Shown here: positions 24,640-36,300 of the stretch, one piece after another | How positions within the stretch are numbered: position 1 is the stretch's first letter | How the letters are laid out: each line of letters opens with the position of its first letter | Assembly (NCBI RefSeq): GCF_036588685.1 | Contig: NW_026963314.1 | Location: 2,411,001-2,475,000 of the forward strand | From: Mytilus trossulus | Lineage: Eukaryota; Mollusca; Bivalvia; Mytilida; Mytilidae | Direction of reading: 5' to 3' | Length of the DNA: 64,000 bases | Notes under the pieces: generated by a model | The model's database searches: none | Told to the model about the DNA's origin: nothing | What the model saw: only the letters and a program-made list of their open reading frames with translations | Made by a program: the position numbers and the translations under genes

Positions 24640-25190
24640 TTTTTGGTGTATTGAATTTTAAACCTGATGCTTTTTGTTATCTATTAATTATGTTTTTTCT
24701 TTGTCTAATATGTTCTATTTATTTGTATTGTAGTCCTGTAATATTATGTTGTCATTTCAATGTTATATTTAACTTTGCCATTAAAGTGCGAGGTTTGGCA
24801 TGCCATAAACCAGGTTCAACGCACCACTTTTATTCCCCTTTAAAAGTGTCCTGTACCAAGTCAGGAAGATGGCCATTGTTATATTATTGTTCGTTTCTGT
24901 GTGTGTTGCATTTTAACGTTGAGTCGTTTGTGTTTTCTCTTATTTTTGAGATAATACGTGGCACGGTACTTGTCTATCCCAAATTCATGTATTTGGTTTT
25001 CATGTTATATTTGTTTTTCTCGTGGTGTTTTGTCTGATGCTTGGTCCGTTTCTGTGTTGTGTCGTTATTCTCCTCTTATATTTAATGCGTTTCCCTCGGT
25101 TTTGGTTTGTTACCCCGATTTTGTTTTTTGTCCATGGATTTATGAGTTTTGAACAGCGGTATATTACTGTTGCCTTTATATGGTTGATGC
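24640..25190 (+). repeat. Dispersed repeat family R3
   Basis: Contains AGGTTTGGCATGCCATAAAC, CTGTACCAAGTCAGGAAGAT and GAACAGCGGTATATTACTGT. The same element lies reversed at 45200-45640, and in pieces at 53920-54060 and 56590-56810. The reading frames of 64-128 residues in it are not conserved between copies. Confidence 0.75.
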
Positions 25191-25861
25191 CTTCTTCGTC
25201 ATTTGGTCTGTGGTGGATAATTGTCTAAGGCAATCATATAGTTGGTGCCTTCTTCGTCATTTGGTCTGTGGTGGATAATTATCCAAGGCAATCATATAGT
25301 TGAAACCGTCTTCTTCATTTGGTCTGTAGTGGATAATTGTCTCAGGCAATCTTACAGTTGATATCGTCTTCGTCATTTGGTCTGTGGTGGATAATCATCT
25401 AAGACAATCATATAGTTGGTGCCTTCTTCGTCATTTGGTCTATGATGGATAATTGTCTAAGGCAATCTTATAGTTGATACCATCTCTATCTTTCGGTCTG
25501 TTGTGGATAATTGTCTCAGGCAGTCATTTACTAGATGGCATACGTGTTCTGAAATCACCATATGAATAATATAAAAGTAACATGATTGGTATAATGAGAT
25601 AGCAAGCAAATGACAAAGATAGGCAGAAGACATCTTCAATGTACTATAGAAATGCTTTTGACCTATTATAGATAATAACGTCCACTTCATTTGGACTTTG
25701 GTGTATTGGTCTCATTGTCAATCTTAGAGTTGATACCGTCTTCGTCATTTGGTCTGTGGTGGATAATTGTCTCGTGCAATCTTATCGTTGATACTGTCTT
25801 CGTCATTTGGTCTGTGGTGGATAATTGTCTAAGGCAATCATAAAGGTGATACCATATATAG

Positions 25862-26586
25862 TTACGGTTCTGTTGTCAGGTCATTAAAGATTGCATTTTA
25901 GGCGTTGATATTGATTCATTTAGTGGGTCTTTGTATCGGAACTAAAACATTTATTTAAAGACCAGTTGTTGGCATGACACGGGTTATGTTCTTCTTATAT
26001 TTTTTGTGAAGTTATGATACTCAACCCCTCACGGGGAGGATTGTGCCTGATATTCATATGATGAAGACATAATTTTTCAATCAGTTTAATTGAAGTCTGG
26101 AGCTGGCATGTCAGTAAACTGCTAGTAGTCTGATGTTATTTATGTATTATTGTCATTTTTTTTCTTTGGTTACATCTTCTGACATCAGACTCGGACTTCT
26201 GTTGAACTGAATTTTAATGTGCGTTTTGTTATGCGTTTACTTTTCTGCACTGGGTAGAGGTATAGGGGGAGAGTTGAGATCTCAAAAGCATGTTTAACCC
26301 CGCCGCACTTTTGGTCCTGTCCCAAGTCAGGATCCTCTGGCCTTTCTTAGTCTTGTATGATTTTAAATTTTAGTTTCTTGTGTACGATTTGTAGTTTATT
26401 ATTGCGTTCATTACCACTGAACTACAGTAGTATATATATTTGTTAAGGGGTCAGCTGAAGGACGCCTCCGAGTGCGGGAATTTATCGCTGCATTGAAGAC
26501 CTGTTGGTGACCTTATGCTGTTGTCTGCTATATGATCGGGTTTTTGTCTCTTTGACACATTCCCCATTTCTATTCTCAATTAAACA
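25862..26586 (+). repeat. Dispersed repeat family R1, longest copy
   Basis: About 700 bp, with GTCAGCTGAAGGACGCCTCC, GCATTGAAGACCTGTTGGTG and TCTTTGACACATTCCCCATT near the 3' end. Copies or pieces lie at 31457-31606 (+), 37690-37977 (-), 40752-41695 (-), 46140-46320 with 47600-47905 (+), and 61490-61612 (-). The 3' end is over-represented among the pieces, as expected for a 5'-truncating retro-element, though no coding capacity is seen. The 25-bp array starts exactly at its 3' end. Confidence 0.8.
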
Positions 26587-28605
26587 CATAAACCATGACC
26601 AAACCAATATACATAAATCATGACCAAACCCCCACACATAAACCATGACCAAACCAATACACATAAATCATGATCAAACCCCCACACATAAACCATGACC
26701 AAACCAATACACATAAATCATGACCAAACCCCCACACATAAACCATGACCAAACCAATACACATAAATCATGATCAAACCCCCACACATAAACCATGACC
26801 AAACCAATACACATAAATCATGATCAAACCCCCACACATAAATCATGATCAAACCCCCACACATAAACCATGACCAAACCAATACACATAAATCATGATC
26901 AAACCCCCACACATAAATCATGATCAAACCCCCACACATAAACCATGACCAAACCAATACACATAAATCATGATCAAACCCCCACACATAAATCATGGCC
27001 AAACCAATGCACATAAATCATGACTAAACCAATACACATAAACTATGACCAAACCAATGCACATAAACCATGGCCAAACCAATACACATAAACCATGGCC
27101 AAACCAATACACAGAAACCAGGGTTAAACAAATACACAGAAACCATGGCCAAACCAATACACAGAAACCAGGGTTAAACAAATACACAGAAACCATGCCC
27201 AAACCAATACACATAAACTATGGCCAAACCAATGCACATAAACCATGGCCAAACCAATACACATAAACCATGGCCAAACCAATACACAAAAACCATGGCC
27301 AAACCAATACACAGAAACCATGGCCAAACCAATACACAGAAACCAGGGTTAAACAAATACACAGAAACCATGGCCAAACCAATACACAGAAATCATGGCC
27401 AGACCAATACACATAAACCATAACCAAACCAATACACATAAACCATGGTCAAACCAGTACACAGAAACCATGACCAAACCAATACACAAAAACCATGGCC
27501 AAACCAATACACAGAAACCAGGGTTAAACCAATGCACATAAACCATGACCAAACAAATACACATAAACCATGGCCAAACCAATACACAGAAACCATGACC
27601 AAACCAATACACAAAAACCATGGCCAAACCAATACACAGAAACCATGGCCAAACCAATACACAGAAAACATGGCCAGACCAATACACATAAACCATGGCC
27701 AAACCAATGCACAGAAAACAGGGCCAAACCAATACACATAAACCATTGCCAGACCAATACACATAAACCATGGCCAAACTTATACACAGAAACCATGGCC
27801 AAACTAATACACATAAACCATTGCCAGACCAATACACATAAACCATTTGCCAGACCAATACACATAAACCATGGTCAAACCAATGCACAGAAACCATGGC
27901 CAAACTAATACACAGAAACCATGACCAAACCAATACACAGAAACCAGGGTCAAACCAATACATATAAACCATGGCCAAACCAATACACAGAAACCATGGC
28001 CAAACCAATACACAGAAACCATGGCCAAACCAATACACAAAAACCATCGCCAAACCAATACACAGAAACCAGGGTTAAACCAATACACATAAACCATGAC
28101 CAAACAAATACACATAAACCATGGCCAAACCAATACACAGAAACCATGACCAAACCAATACACAAAAACCATGGCCAAACCAATACACAGAAACCATGGC
28201 CAAACCAATACACAGAAAACATGGCCAGACCAATACACATAAACCATGGCCAAACCAATGCACAGAAAACAGGGCCAAACCAATACACATAAACCATTGC
28301 CAGACCAATACACATAAACCATGGCAAAACTAATACACAGAAACCATGGCCAAACTAATACACATAAACCATTGCCAGACCAATACACATAAACCATTGC
28401 CAGACCAATACACATAAACCATGGTCAAACCAATGCACAGAAACCATGGCCAAACTAATACACAGAAACCATGACCAAACCAATACACAGAAACCAGGGT
28501 CAAACAAATACATATAAACCATGGCCAAACCAATACACAGAAACCATGGCCAAACCAATACATATCAAACATGGCCATACCAATACACATAAAACATGGT
28601 CAAAC
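26583..28605 (+). repeat. 25-bp tandem array
   Basis: About 80 copies of a 25-bp unit (AAACCATGGCCAAACCAATA then CACAT), beginning as a 50-bp dimer form (26590-26990) and later homogenised into 25-bp units. A higher-order period of about 551 bp is visible (GGGTTAAACC at 27521 and 28072). Because 25 is not a multiple of three and the unit lacks stop triplets, long stretches are open in several frames on both strands; all of these reading frames are artefacts of the repeat. The array ends about 750 bp before the gene C start. Confidence 0.92.
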
Positions 28606-29352
28606 AAGGTTTACAACGACGATGAAATTATAGGTGAAAATAAATATCAACACACTGGAACAGATATGTTAGACAATAAACAGGGATTACGCTCAAAATG
28701 CAGAAAGAATATAGCGAAAAGAATTTTACTCTGATCCTTCATTTTAGAGGGAACAAAACACACACAAATTGTTCGTATTTTACCAAAACGTAATTTATTT
28801 TGAATTTTGTATGCATAATTTGGTAATGGTATGATTACCTCTGCCTTTTAAAGTCAGGAGCCTGTTATCAAGTGGTTGTTGATTGCTGAATGCAACATTT
28901 GATTTTAGTATATACTTATAGTATTAACCATATCGCTGTCAAATAATTTGTTCACATTCCATCATGCCAGAGCCTTTGGTTTTGCTCATTGTTGAAGTTC
29001 ATACGGACTTAATTGTGTCAATTGGCGGCTTTTTTTTTTTAGATTTGTGGGTATTTTGTAGCTGACTATTCGGTATTGTCGCCGTATGGCCATCAACAAT
29101 AAGCAAAGCCGTCACCACATAGTCAGCTATACAAGGTCCATGTGCCAATATAAAGTTATAAATTTAAATCTTTGCCTATAAATGTGTATCTTGATAATCC
29201 GCATTAAACTAATTATTAGGACATAATTAATACTCGAGTCTTTAAAGTTTCTTTGGATTAAAATTTCAAGTTTCAAAAATAGATTTATATATGACTTGAA
29301 CAACAATACACAGTGACATACTACGCGTGGTTTGTGAAATACAGTTTTATAT
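28606..29352 (+). other. Upstream region of gene C
   Basis: Unique sequence and R2 fragments (28835-29140, including GTCAGGAGCCTGTTATCAAG and TGCTCATTGTTGAAG). TTTTATATATG at 29345-29355 overlaps the start codon region. No convincing promoter is identified. Confidence 0.45.
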
Positions 29353-30223
29353 ATGATGGAATTGTCATATATTGTAACACTTCTATGTCTACCATCAATA
29401 TTCTCTGATCCAACAGGATGCACTTACAACACAGACACAGTACTTTACACTTGTAATGCCAGACTTTGGGCACTTCCGTTAGTATTTTCCTCCTTCACTA
29501 ATCAACCACAGAGACTGTTGCTGAAAGACGTTGATGGAGAACTTCCGGCGTCTGCTCCTAACGGTCCAACATTTACAGGATTTAGTGCAATTGACACTTC
29601 ATTGTTTGACATCAGATTTCCAGCGTCATTCCACATCATGTGCTTTGCGAACACAAGTCTAATCATATTTAAGGACACATTTCAAGATTTAGGATTTATT
29701 GACGAGGTGATCGTTCAAGACTGTAATATTTTATCACTTCCGGTGCAAGTATTTTCGTATTTTGGTGAGGTAAACTCGTTTATCATACAAGGAGGGTCAA
29801 TAAACAATATGGTGGCAGATAGCTTTAATGGACTTGACGTAAAACCAATTCCAGCTTCACTGACCCCAAAAGGAGAATTCGTATTACAAAATACCCAGGT
29901 TATATCTCAAAGTTTAGCGTTTGGAGTTTTCTATAATATATACAATGTAACAACTATGGTACTCGACAACATCGACATAACGTCAATTACCAAAGACACG
30001 TTTTATGCTAATCCATATCTGACAAATTTAACAATCAGTAACAACAATTTACCGAGTCTTCCGAGTCTACTGTTTGGATCATCGCATTCATTGGAGTTCC
30101 TTTCCCTTTGGGGTTTGCCATGGATTTGTACTTGTAGCGATCTCTGGATTGTTCCTTACGTCATCAACAACAATATAACCCTGTACGGAGACTTGATATG
30201 CTCATCACCCGTTGCTCAATCTA
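29353..30223 (+). CDS. Gene C exon 1: signal peptide and LRR ectodomain
   Basis: 871 nt, 290 codons plus one base, ending TCTA/GTAAGT. The signal peptide (MELSYIVTLLCLPSIFS) is followed by D-P-T-G-C-T-Y-N and L-Y-T-C-N-A-R, then L-L-K-D-V-D-G-E-L-P-A-S-A-P-N-G, a motif shared with D and E but not B. Conserved I-M-C-F-A-N and V-Q-D-C-N-I-L-S-L-P, G-G-S-I-N-N-M, and LRR segments (LTNLTISNNNLPSLPS) precede a C-cap with PWICTCSDLWIVPY and YGDLICSSP. It is closest to E and D. Two in-frame ATGs (29353, 29356) are equally usable. As an ectodomain it is intact, but exon 2 of this gene has a stop, so the simple splice form would be a secreted 302-residue protein. Confidence 0.9.
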
Positions 30224-31688
30224 GTAAGTAAAATTATCAGACAAGTATAAAATATATACTGAAATATTCTAGGTCAATAGTTAAAGTCGAGATACGTGGC
30301 CAAAACCCACCGTAGATGATAGCTGATACTATAATTGTAAGCCCTATCCGTTACGAACTATATGTTAACATAATGTCATTCAGTCTAGCAGTCCGTTTGT
30401 CGGTCTGTCATATTTGAATTTTCTGGAGATTTGTTTCACTGATATAAATAAAACGGTACAATGAGACAAATCACGTTTTTTTTCTTCTGGGTAAGTGGTT
30501 TCTGTAGAAGTTTGCAATCGTTTGACGCAGGAACGTATTTTTTTGTACTTTTGAAGATAGTTGTTTCATTGGCAATCATACCATATCTCCTTATGTTTAA
30601 ATAGATATTAATAACTTGATCATATGGGCAAAATTTACAAATTAGGTCTGAACTTCGTTCAACTTGAGTTATTACCCTAAGACATGATGGAAGATTACTT
30701 GAATATTTTTCTATAATTAATGTAAGTCCTGAATATCAGTATGCAAAACCAAATACATTTCAAAAGTACAGTATAACTACATGTACACTAGAATGATTGC
30801 GGACATGATAGGTTCAAAGAGGGGGGAAAAGCGGACTAATGGTTACCTAGCCCTATTACTTAAAGGAAATAGTACTTATAAAAAATAACAACTTACGGAA
30901 TTCGAATCACTAGAAGATATAAAGATCATAATGTCTTATTAATAGTACCACTGAAATGTTTATATTCAAACAAATAATGTGTTCATATTTTGAGCATTAA
31001 AGTCATAAGAAACCTCAAATTAAAAAAATAATGCATAGGTTTTTATCACTCAATGGATAGTTTTGATTATAAAACTTATGTACATACATAAAATTCTTTA
31101 ATTTGTTCATATTTAGAAGAAGTTTCCTTTATTTTAATTGCTTCCAGGAACCTCAGTGTGACCCATCTCGTAAAAATCTGGTGATCGCAATACGCATGGG
31201 TGTCCTTAAAAAACTATTACCTGATTGTACATGTTAATACACGTGTTCAATATCCATGCTTTTTTGTTGATTGTTGACAAACAGGTGACAATCGTTAACA
31301 TTTGTCTTCAAAACACGAACTTTAATTACCTGTCATATTTTTACAGCAGCACTGACCGATTGAAAAAAAAATGACGATTATACGAAATTTATGCGAAAAA
31401 AATGATAAAATCGTGTACAGAAGACTAAAATTAGGATATTTGTATGCATTGTATATATCTGTTTAGGGGCCAGCTAAAGGACGCCTCCGGGTGCGGGAAT
31501 TTCTCGTAACATGAAGACCTGTTGATGACCTTCTGTTGTTGTTTTTTTTATGGTCGGGTTGTTGTCTCTTTAATACATTCCCCATTTCCATTCTCAATTT
31601 TATTGGTTCAGGAATTGGAATAACATTATTTTTCACCGGTTACTCGTTTCATATGACTAATGTATTTATATTTTTTTGTATATTTTAG
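30224..31688 (+). other. Gene C intron 1
   Basis: Starts GTAAGT and ends TATTTTAG. It carries a 3' piece of R1 at 31457-31606 and an R2 tail-like piece near 30555-30600. Retention would end the protein after S-K. Confidence 0.75.
31457..31606 (+). repeat. Dispersed repeat R1, 3' fragment
   Basis: GGACGCCTCCGGGTGCGGGA, GAAGACCTGTTGATGACC and ACATTCCCCATTTCCATTCT are shared with 26440-26580. Confidence 0.8.
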
Positions 31689-31754
31689 ATACAAAAGTGA
31701 CGTCATATTATGCAGCCAATTGTTAAAACTATGATGTATGTCAAGGGGAAGCAG
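31689..31754 (+). pseudogene. Gene C exon 2 with an in-frame stop
   Basis: 66 nt between TATTTTAG and a GTTTGT donor, aligning throughout with exon 2 of gene E (Y-Y-x-x-N-C...Y-D-V-C-x-G). The codon after the first stalk Cys, ATA in gene E, is TAA here (31724-31726). The transcript using this exon would therefore end at residue 302, before the membrane helix in exon 3. The donor GTTTGT is weaker than the GTAAAT or GTAAGA seen in paralogues. The 3' half (AACTATGATGTATGTCAAGG) is the seed of the 67-bp array that follows. It may be a genuine nonsense change, a polymorphism, or a sign that another array unit serves as exon 2. Confidence 0.8.
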
Positions 31755-33680
31755 GTTTGTTTCGTTGATCTACTATTTAAAGTACCGTTTCCAAACTATG
31801 ATGTATGTCAAGGAGAAGCCGGTTTGTTTCGTTGATCTACTATTTAAAGTACCGTTTCCAAACTATAATGTATGTCAAGGAGAAGCAGGTTTGTTTCGTT
31901 GATCTACTATGTTAAAGTACTGTTTCCAAACTATGATGTATATCAAGGAGAAGCAGGTTTGTTTCGTTAATCTACCATTTAAAGTACCGTTTCCAAACTA
32001 TGATGTATGTCAAGGAGAAGCAGGTTTGTTTCGTTGATCTACTATTTAAAGTACCGTTTCCAAACTATGATGTATGTCAAGGAGAAGCAGGTTTGTTTCG
32101 TTAATCTACTATTTAAAGTACCGTTTCCAAACTATGATGTATGTCAAGGAGAAGCAGGTTTGTTTCGTTGATCTACTATTTAAAGTACCGTTTCCAAACT
32201 ATGATGTATGTCAAGGAGAAGCAGGTTTGTTTCGTTGATCTACTATTTAAAGTACCGTTTCCAAACTATGATGTATGTCAAGGAGAAGCAGGTTTGTTTC
32301 GTTGATCTACTACTATATATAGTATTTAAAGTACCGTTTCCAAACTATGATGTATGTCAAGGAGAAGCAGGTTTGTTTCGTTAATCTACTATTTAAAGTA
32401 CCGTTTCCAAACTATGATGTATGTCAAGGAGAAGCAGGTTTGTTTCGTTGATCTACTATTTAAAGTACCGTTTCCAAACTATGATGTATGTCAAGGAGAA
32501 GCAGGTTTGTTTCGTTAATCTACTATTTAAAGTACCGTTTCCAAACTATGATGTATGTCAAGGAGAAGCAGGTTTGTTTCGTTGATCTACTATTTAAAGT
32601 ACCGTTTCCAAACTATGATGTATATCAAGGAGAAGCAGGCTTGTTTCGTTGATCTACTATTTAAAGTACCGTTTCCAAACTATGATGTATGTCAAGGAGA
32701 AGCAGGTTTGTTTCGTTGATCTACTATTTAAAGTACCGTTTCCAAACTATGATGTATGTCAAGGAGAAGCAGGTTTGTTTCGTTAATCTACTATTTAAAG
32801 TACCGTTTCCAAACTGTGATGTATGTCAAGGAGAAGCAGATTTTTTTCGTTGATCTACTATTTAAAGTACCGTTTCCAAACTATGACGTATGTCAAGGAG
32901 AAGCAGATTTTTTTCGTTGATCTACTATTTAAAGTACCGTTTCCAAACTATGATGTATGTCAAGGAGAAGCAGATTTTTTTCGTTGATCTACTATTTAAA
33001 GTACCGTTTCCAAACTATGACGTATGTCAAGGAGAAGCAGGTTTGTTTCGTTAATCTACTATTTAAAGTACCGTTTCCAAACTATGATGTATGTCAAGGA
33101 GAAGCAGATTTTTTTCGTTGATCTACTATTTAAAGTACCGTTTCCAAACTATGATGTATGACAAGGAGAAGCAGGTTTGTTTCGTTGATCTACTATTTAA
33201 AGTACTGTTTTCAAACTATGATGTATGTCAAGGAGAAGCAGGTTTGTTTCGTTGATCTACTACTTTATATAGTATTTAAAGTACCGTTTCCAAACTATGA
33301 TGTATGTCAAGGAGAAGCAGGTTTGTTTCGTTGATCTACTATTTAAAGTACCGTTTCCAAACTATGATGTATGTCAAGGAGAAGCAGGTTTGTTTCGTTG
33401 ATCTACTATTTAAAGTACTGTTTCCAAACTATGATGTATGTCAATTCCAAACTATGATGTATGTCAAGGAGAAGCAGGTTTGTTTCGTTGATCTACTATT
33501 TAAAGTGCCGTTTCCAAACTATGATGTATGTCAAGGAGAAGCAGGTTTGTTTCGTTGATCTACTATTTAAAGTACCGTTTCCAAACTATGATGTATGTCA
33601 AGGAGAAGCCGGTTTCTTTCGTTGATCTACTATTCAAAGATCCGTTTCCAAACTATGATGTATGTCAAGGAGAAACAGGT
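31722..33680 (+). repeat. 67-bp tandem array made of the exon 2 3' end plus splice donor of gene C
   Basis: About 29 copies of a 67-bp unit. Each has AACTATGATGTATGTCAAGG, then AGAAGCAG (N-Y-D-V-C-Q-G-E-A, the second half of exon 2), then the donor-like GTTTGT, and intron sequence CGTTGATCTACTATTTAAAG. Within a unit, ...TTTAAAG is followed by 39 bases up to the donor, which keep the gene frame (phase 1 in, phase 1 out) and lack a stop. The last unit differs: an acceptor-like TTCAAAG at 33633-33639, then 33640-33678, then GTATAA, encoding N-P-F-P-N-Y-D-V-C-Q-G-E-T. Two units have an inserted TATATAG-type spacer (32310, 33270) and one junction is truncated (33430-33466). Short reading frames in it are not genes. 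Confidence 0.93.
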
Positions 33681-33859
33681 ATAAACCCCTTTTTAGTATC
33701 GGAAATGGGAGAGTAAATACTCTACAATTTGGGTAGAAAGGTTAACATAGCATGTTATAATTATCCCCGTTGCATGTTGTACAATTTAACGAATAAACAA
33801 TCACATGTTTGAAATTACAGATTGTCAGTTGACAACTCTATATCTCACCTTTATATTGA

Positions 33860-35310
33860 TTTATTGACGTGTGTGTACGCTCCCTGATTTATTGACGTCT
33901 GTGTACGCTCCCTGATTTATTGACGTGTGTGTAAGCTCCCTGAATTATTGACGTGTGTGTAAGCTCCCTGATTTATTGACGTGTGTGTAAGCTCCCTGAT
34001 TTATTGACGTGTGTGTACGCTCCCTGATTTATTGACGTGTGTAAGCTCCCTTATTTATTGACGTGTGTGTACGCTCCCTGATTTATTGACGTGTATGTAA
34101 GCTCCCTGATTTATTGACGTGTTTGTACGCTCCCTGATTTATTGACGTGTGTGTACGCTCCCTGATTTATTGACGTCTGTATAAGCTCCCTGATTTATTG
34201 ACATCTGTGTAAGCTCCCCGATTTTTTGACGTGTGTGTACGCTCCCTGATTTATTGACGTGTGTGTATGCTCCCTGATTTATTGACGTGTGTGTAAGCTC
34301 CCTGATTTATTGACGTATGTGTACGCTCCCTGATTTATTGACGTCTGTATAAGCTCCCTGATTTATTGACGTCTGTATAAGCTCCCTGATTTATTTACTA
34401 GTGTGTAAGCTCCCTGATTTATTGACGTGTGTGTAAGCTCCCCGATTTATTGACGTGTATGTACGCTCCCTGATTTATTGACGTGTGTGTAAGCTCCCTG
34501 ATTTATTGACGTGTGTGTACGCTCCCTGAATTATTGACGTGTGTGTACGCTCCCTGATTTATTGACGTGTGTGTACGCTTTCTGATTTATTGACGTGTGT
34601 GTACGCTCCCTGATTTATTGACGTGTGTGTAAGCTCCCCGATTTATTAACGTGTATGTTACCTCCCTGATTTATTGACGTATGTTTAAGTTCCCTGATTT
34701 ATTGACGTTTGTGTAAGCACCCTGATTAATTGACGTGTGTGTACACTTCCTGATTTATTGACATCTGTGTAAGCTCCCTGATTTATTGACGTATGTGTAA
34801 GCTCCCTGATTTATTGACGTGTGTGTAAGCTCCCTGATTTATTGACGTGTGTGTACGCTCCCTGATTTATTGACGTGTGTGTACGCTCCCTGATTTATTG
34901 ACGTATGTGTACGCTCCCTGATTTATTGACGTGTGTGTATGCTCCCTGATTTATTGACGTGTGTGTAAGCTCCCTGATTCATTGACGTCTGTGTACGCTC
35001 CCTGATTTATTGACGTCTGTGTACGCTCCCAGATTTATTGACGTGTGTGTACGCTCCCTGATTTATTGACGTGTGTGTAAGCTTTCTGATTTATTGACGT
35101 ATGTGTACGCTCCCTGATTTATTGACGTGTGTGTACGCTCCCTGGTTTATTGACGTGTGTGTAAGCTCCCTGATTTATTGACGTGTGTGTACGCTCCACC
35201 ATTTATTGACGTGTGTGTAATCTCCCTGATTTATTGACGTGTATGTACGCTCCATGATTTATTGACGTGTATGTACGCTCCATGATCTATTGACGTGTTT
35301 TTACGCTCCA
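33860..35310 (+). repeat. 28-bp tandem array in gene C intron 2
   Basis: About 50 copies of a 28-bp unit (TGATTTATTGACGTGTGTGT then AAGCTCCC or ACGCTCCC), ending about 40 bp before exon 3. In one frame the unit reads I-D-V-C-V-(S/R)-S-L, which resembles the start of exon 3 in paralogues (D-V-C-I-T-A-L-D in D; T-C-V-S-M-F-E in A), but the match is short and GT-rich, so a gene origin is only possible. Confidence 0.9.
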
Positions 35311-35349
35311 TCGGTTTTTTTTTTATTTCTATACATCAATTTTTTTCAG

Positions 35350-35969
35350 GTTTCGCCTCGTCTAACACGTGTGTAAAGGCAGTTGACATGGTATCGTACA
35401 TATTGGCTATACCTATAATAACTTTCACTGTTATAAGTTTAGTATGTATCACACAGTTGTTACTGTATGTAAAGAGAAATGAACAATACATTCGTGAAAT
35501 GATAGAAGTTCCAAACATTGATACACGAGAAGATAAGTTTGCAAAAGCATTAGCGGCAAAAATAGCAAAAAATGAAGAAACTACAGAAAACCGAAGCTTT
35601 TCGCATAATTGGTTAGGTGCAAAACGGAAGCTTATGATAGCAAGAGCCTTGTCGAAAAAGATTACTGCTAACCAATCAGATAATACTTTACCTGAGCATA
35701 CAAAGCAATGGACTAACCAATCAAACAACCCGTTACATGGGGATACACAACAATGGAATGAAAAATCCCAAGAGGTATATAGTGATAACGAATCAGATAT
35801 AGAAGATTATGATGAGGACTATGAACTGCAGGATCTATCAACTTTACGAGGAGAAAGACTAACAAAGGCTCTGGAAGAAAAGATATTACGAGATTTAGAA
35901 AATATTCCTGTTGTTTCAGGTATCTGGGTTGCTGCCCCAAGGGGAGGTAAATCTGGACTTGAGTTTTAA
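35350..35969 (+). CDS. Gene C exon 3: membrane helix and acidic tail
   Basis: Begins after TTTTTTTCAG with the split Gly codon: G-F-A-S-S-N-T-C-V-K-A-V-D-M. The transmembrane helix includes YILAIPIITFTVISLVCI, followed by Y-V-K-R-N. The tail of about 165 residues is the longest of the five. It has a lysine/alanine-rich, probably helical part (FAKALAAKIAKNEE; MIARALSKKI), two similar TKQWTNQSNNP/TQQWNEKSQ segments, and an acidic stretch (NESDIEDYDEDYELQDL). No enzyme or adaptor domain is recognised. The exon is intact (620 nt, two bases plus 206 codons) although upstream exon 2 carries a stop, so it has not decayed like a dead gene. Upstream in-frame codons from 35295 belong to the intron. Confidence 0.85.
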
Positions 35970-36085
35970 TATCGTACACTAAAACAAAATCAACCAACAG
36001 TATGCATGTTCCAAATCATAATAAGTGATTATCTTCTTGGATTTATTGATACTTATAAAATATATGTAAATCTTCATTGTATACT

Positions 36086-36105
36086 AATAAAAATCTATAA
36101 ATAAA
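36086..36105 (+). terminator. Polyadenylation signals of gene C
   Basis: AATAAA at 36086 and again at 36100, about 120-130 bp after the gene C stop. Confidence 0.5.
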
Positions 36106-36169
36106 CTACTTCAGAAAATAAATTATTATTGTTCACCTTTGGAAATCACAAAAAAGGTAAAGTTGTTTT

Positions 36170-36300
36170 TTCAACTTTGCATTTAGTTGGCTTTTTAATT
36201 TTTTTGATCTGAGCGTCACTGATGAGTCTTATGTAAACGAAACGCGCGTCTGGCGTATAAAATTATTATCCTGGTACTTTTGATAACTATTTACAACTTT
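36170..36300 (+). repeat. Dispersed repeat R4 fragment
   Basis: CTGAGCGTCACTGATGAGTC and ACGAAACGCGCGTCTGGCGT are shared with 19390-19450 and, reversed, with 62580-62650. Confidence 0.75.

Larger units (their letters stand above)
21495..25860 (+). repeat. 58-bp tandem array, interrupted
   Basis: Many copies of a 58-bp unit (GTTGATACCGTCTTCGTCAT, then TTGGTCTGTGGTGGATAATT, then GTCTAAGGCAATCATATA). Units are diverged at the edges and near-identical around 24480-24600. Each unit contains ATTGTCT-AAGGCAAT, an imperfect palindrome. The array is broken by insertions at 21983-22723, 23690-24340 and 24640-25190. Short minus-strand reading frames with repeated Y-D-C-L-R-Q-L-S-T-T are repeat by-products. 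I found no match of the unit to an exon of the LRR genes. Confidence 0.9.

Noticed and set aside
24651-25228. Hydrophobic frames that could look like small membrane proteins.
   Set aside because: They lie in dispersed repeat R3, whose other copies do not keep these frames.
33304-33716. Two small frames starting M-S-R-R-S-R-F.
   Set aside because: They are out of the gene C frame and consist only of the 67-bp unit.
35336-35997. Minus-strand frames opposite gene C exon 3.
   Set aside because: Shadows of a well-supported exon on the + strand.
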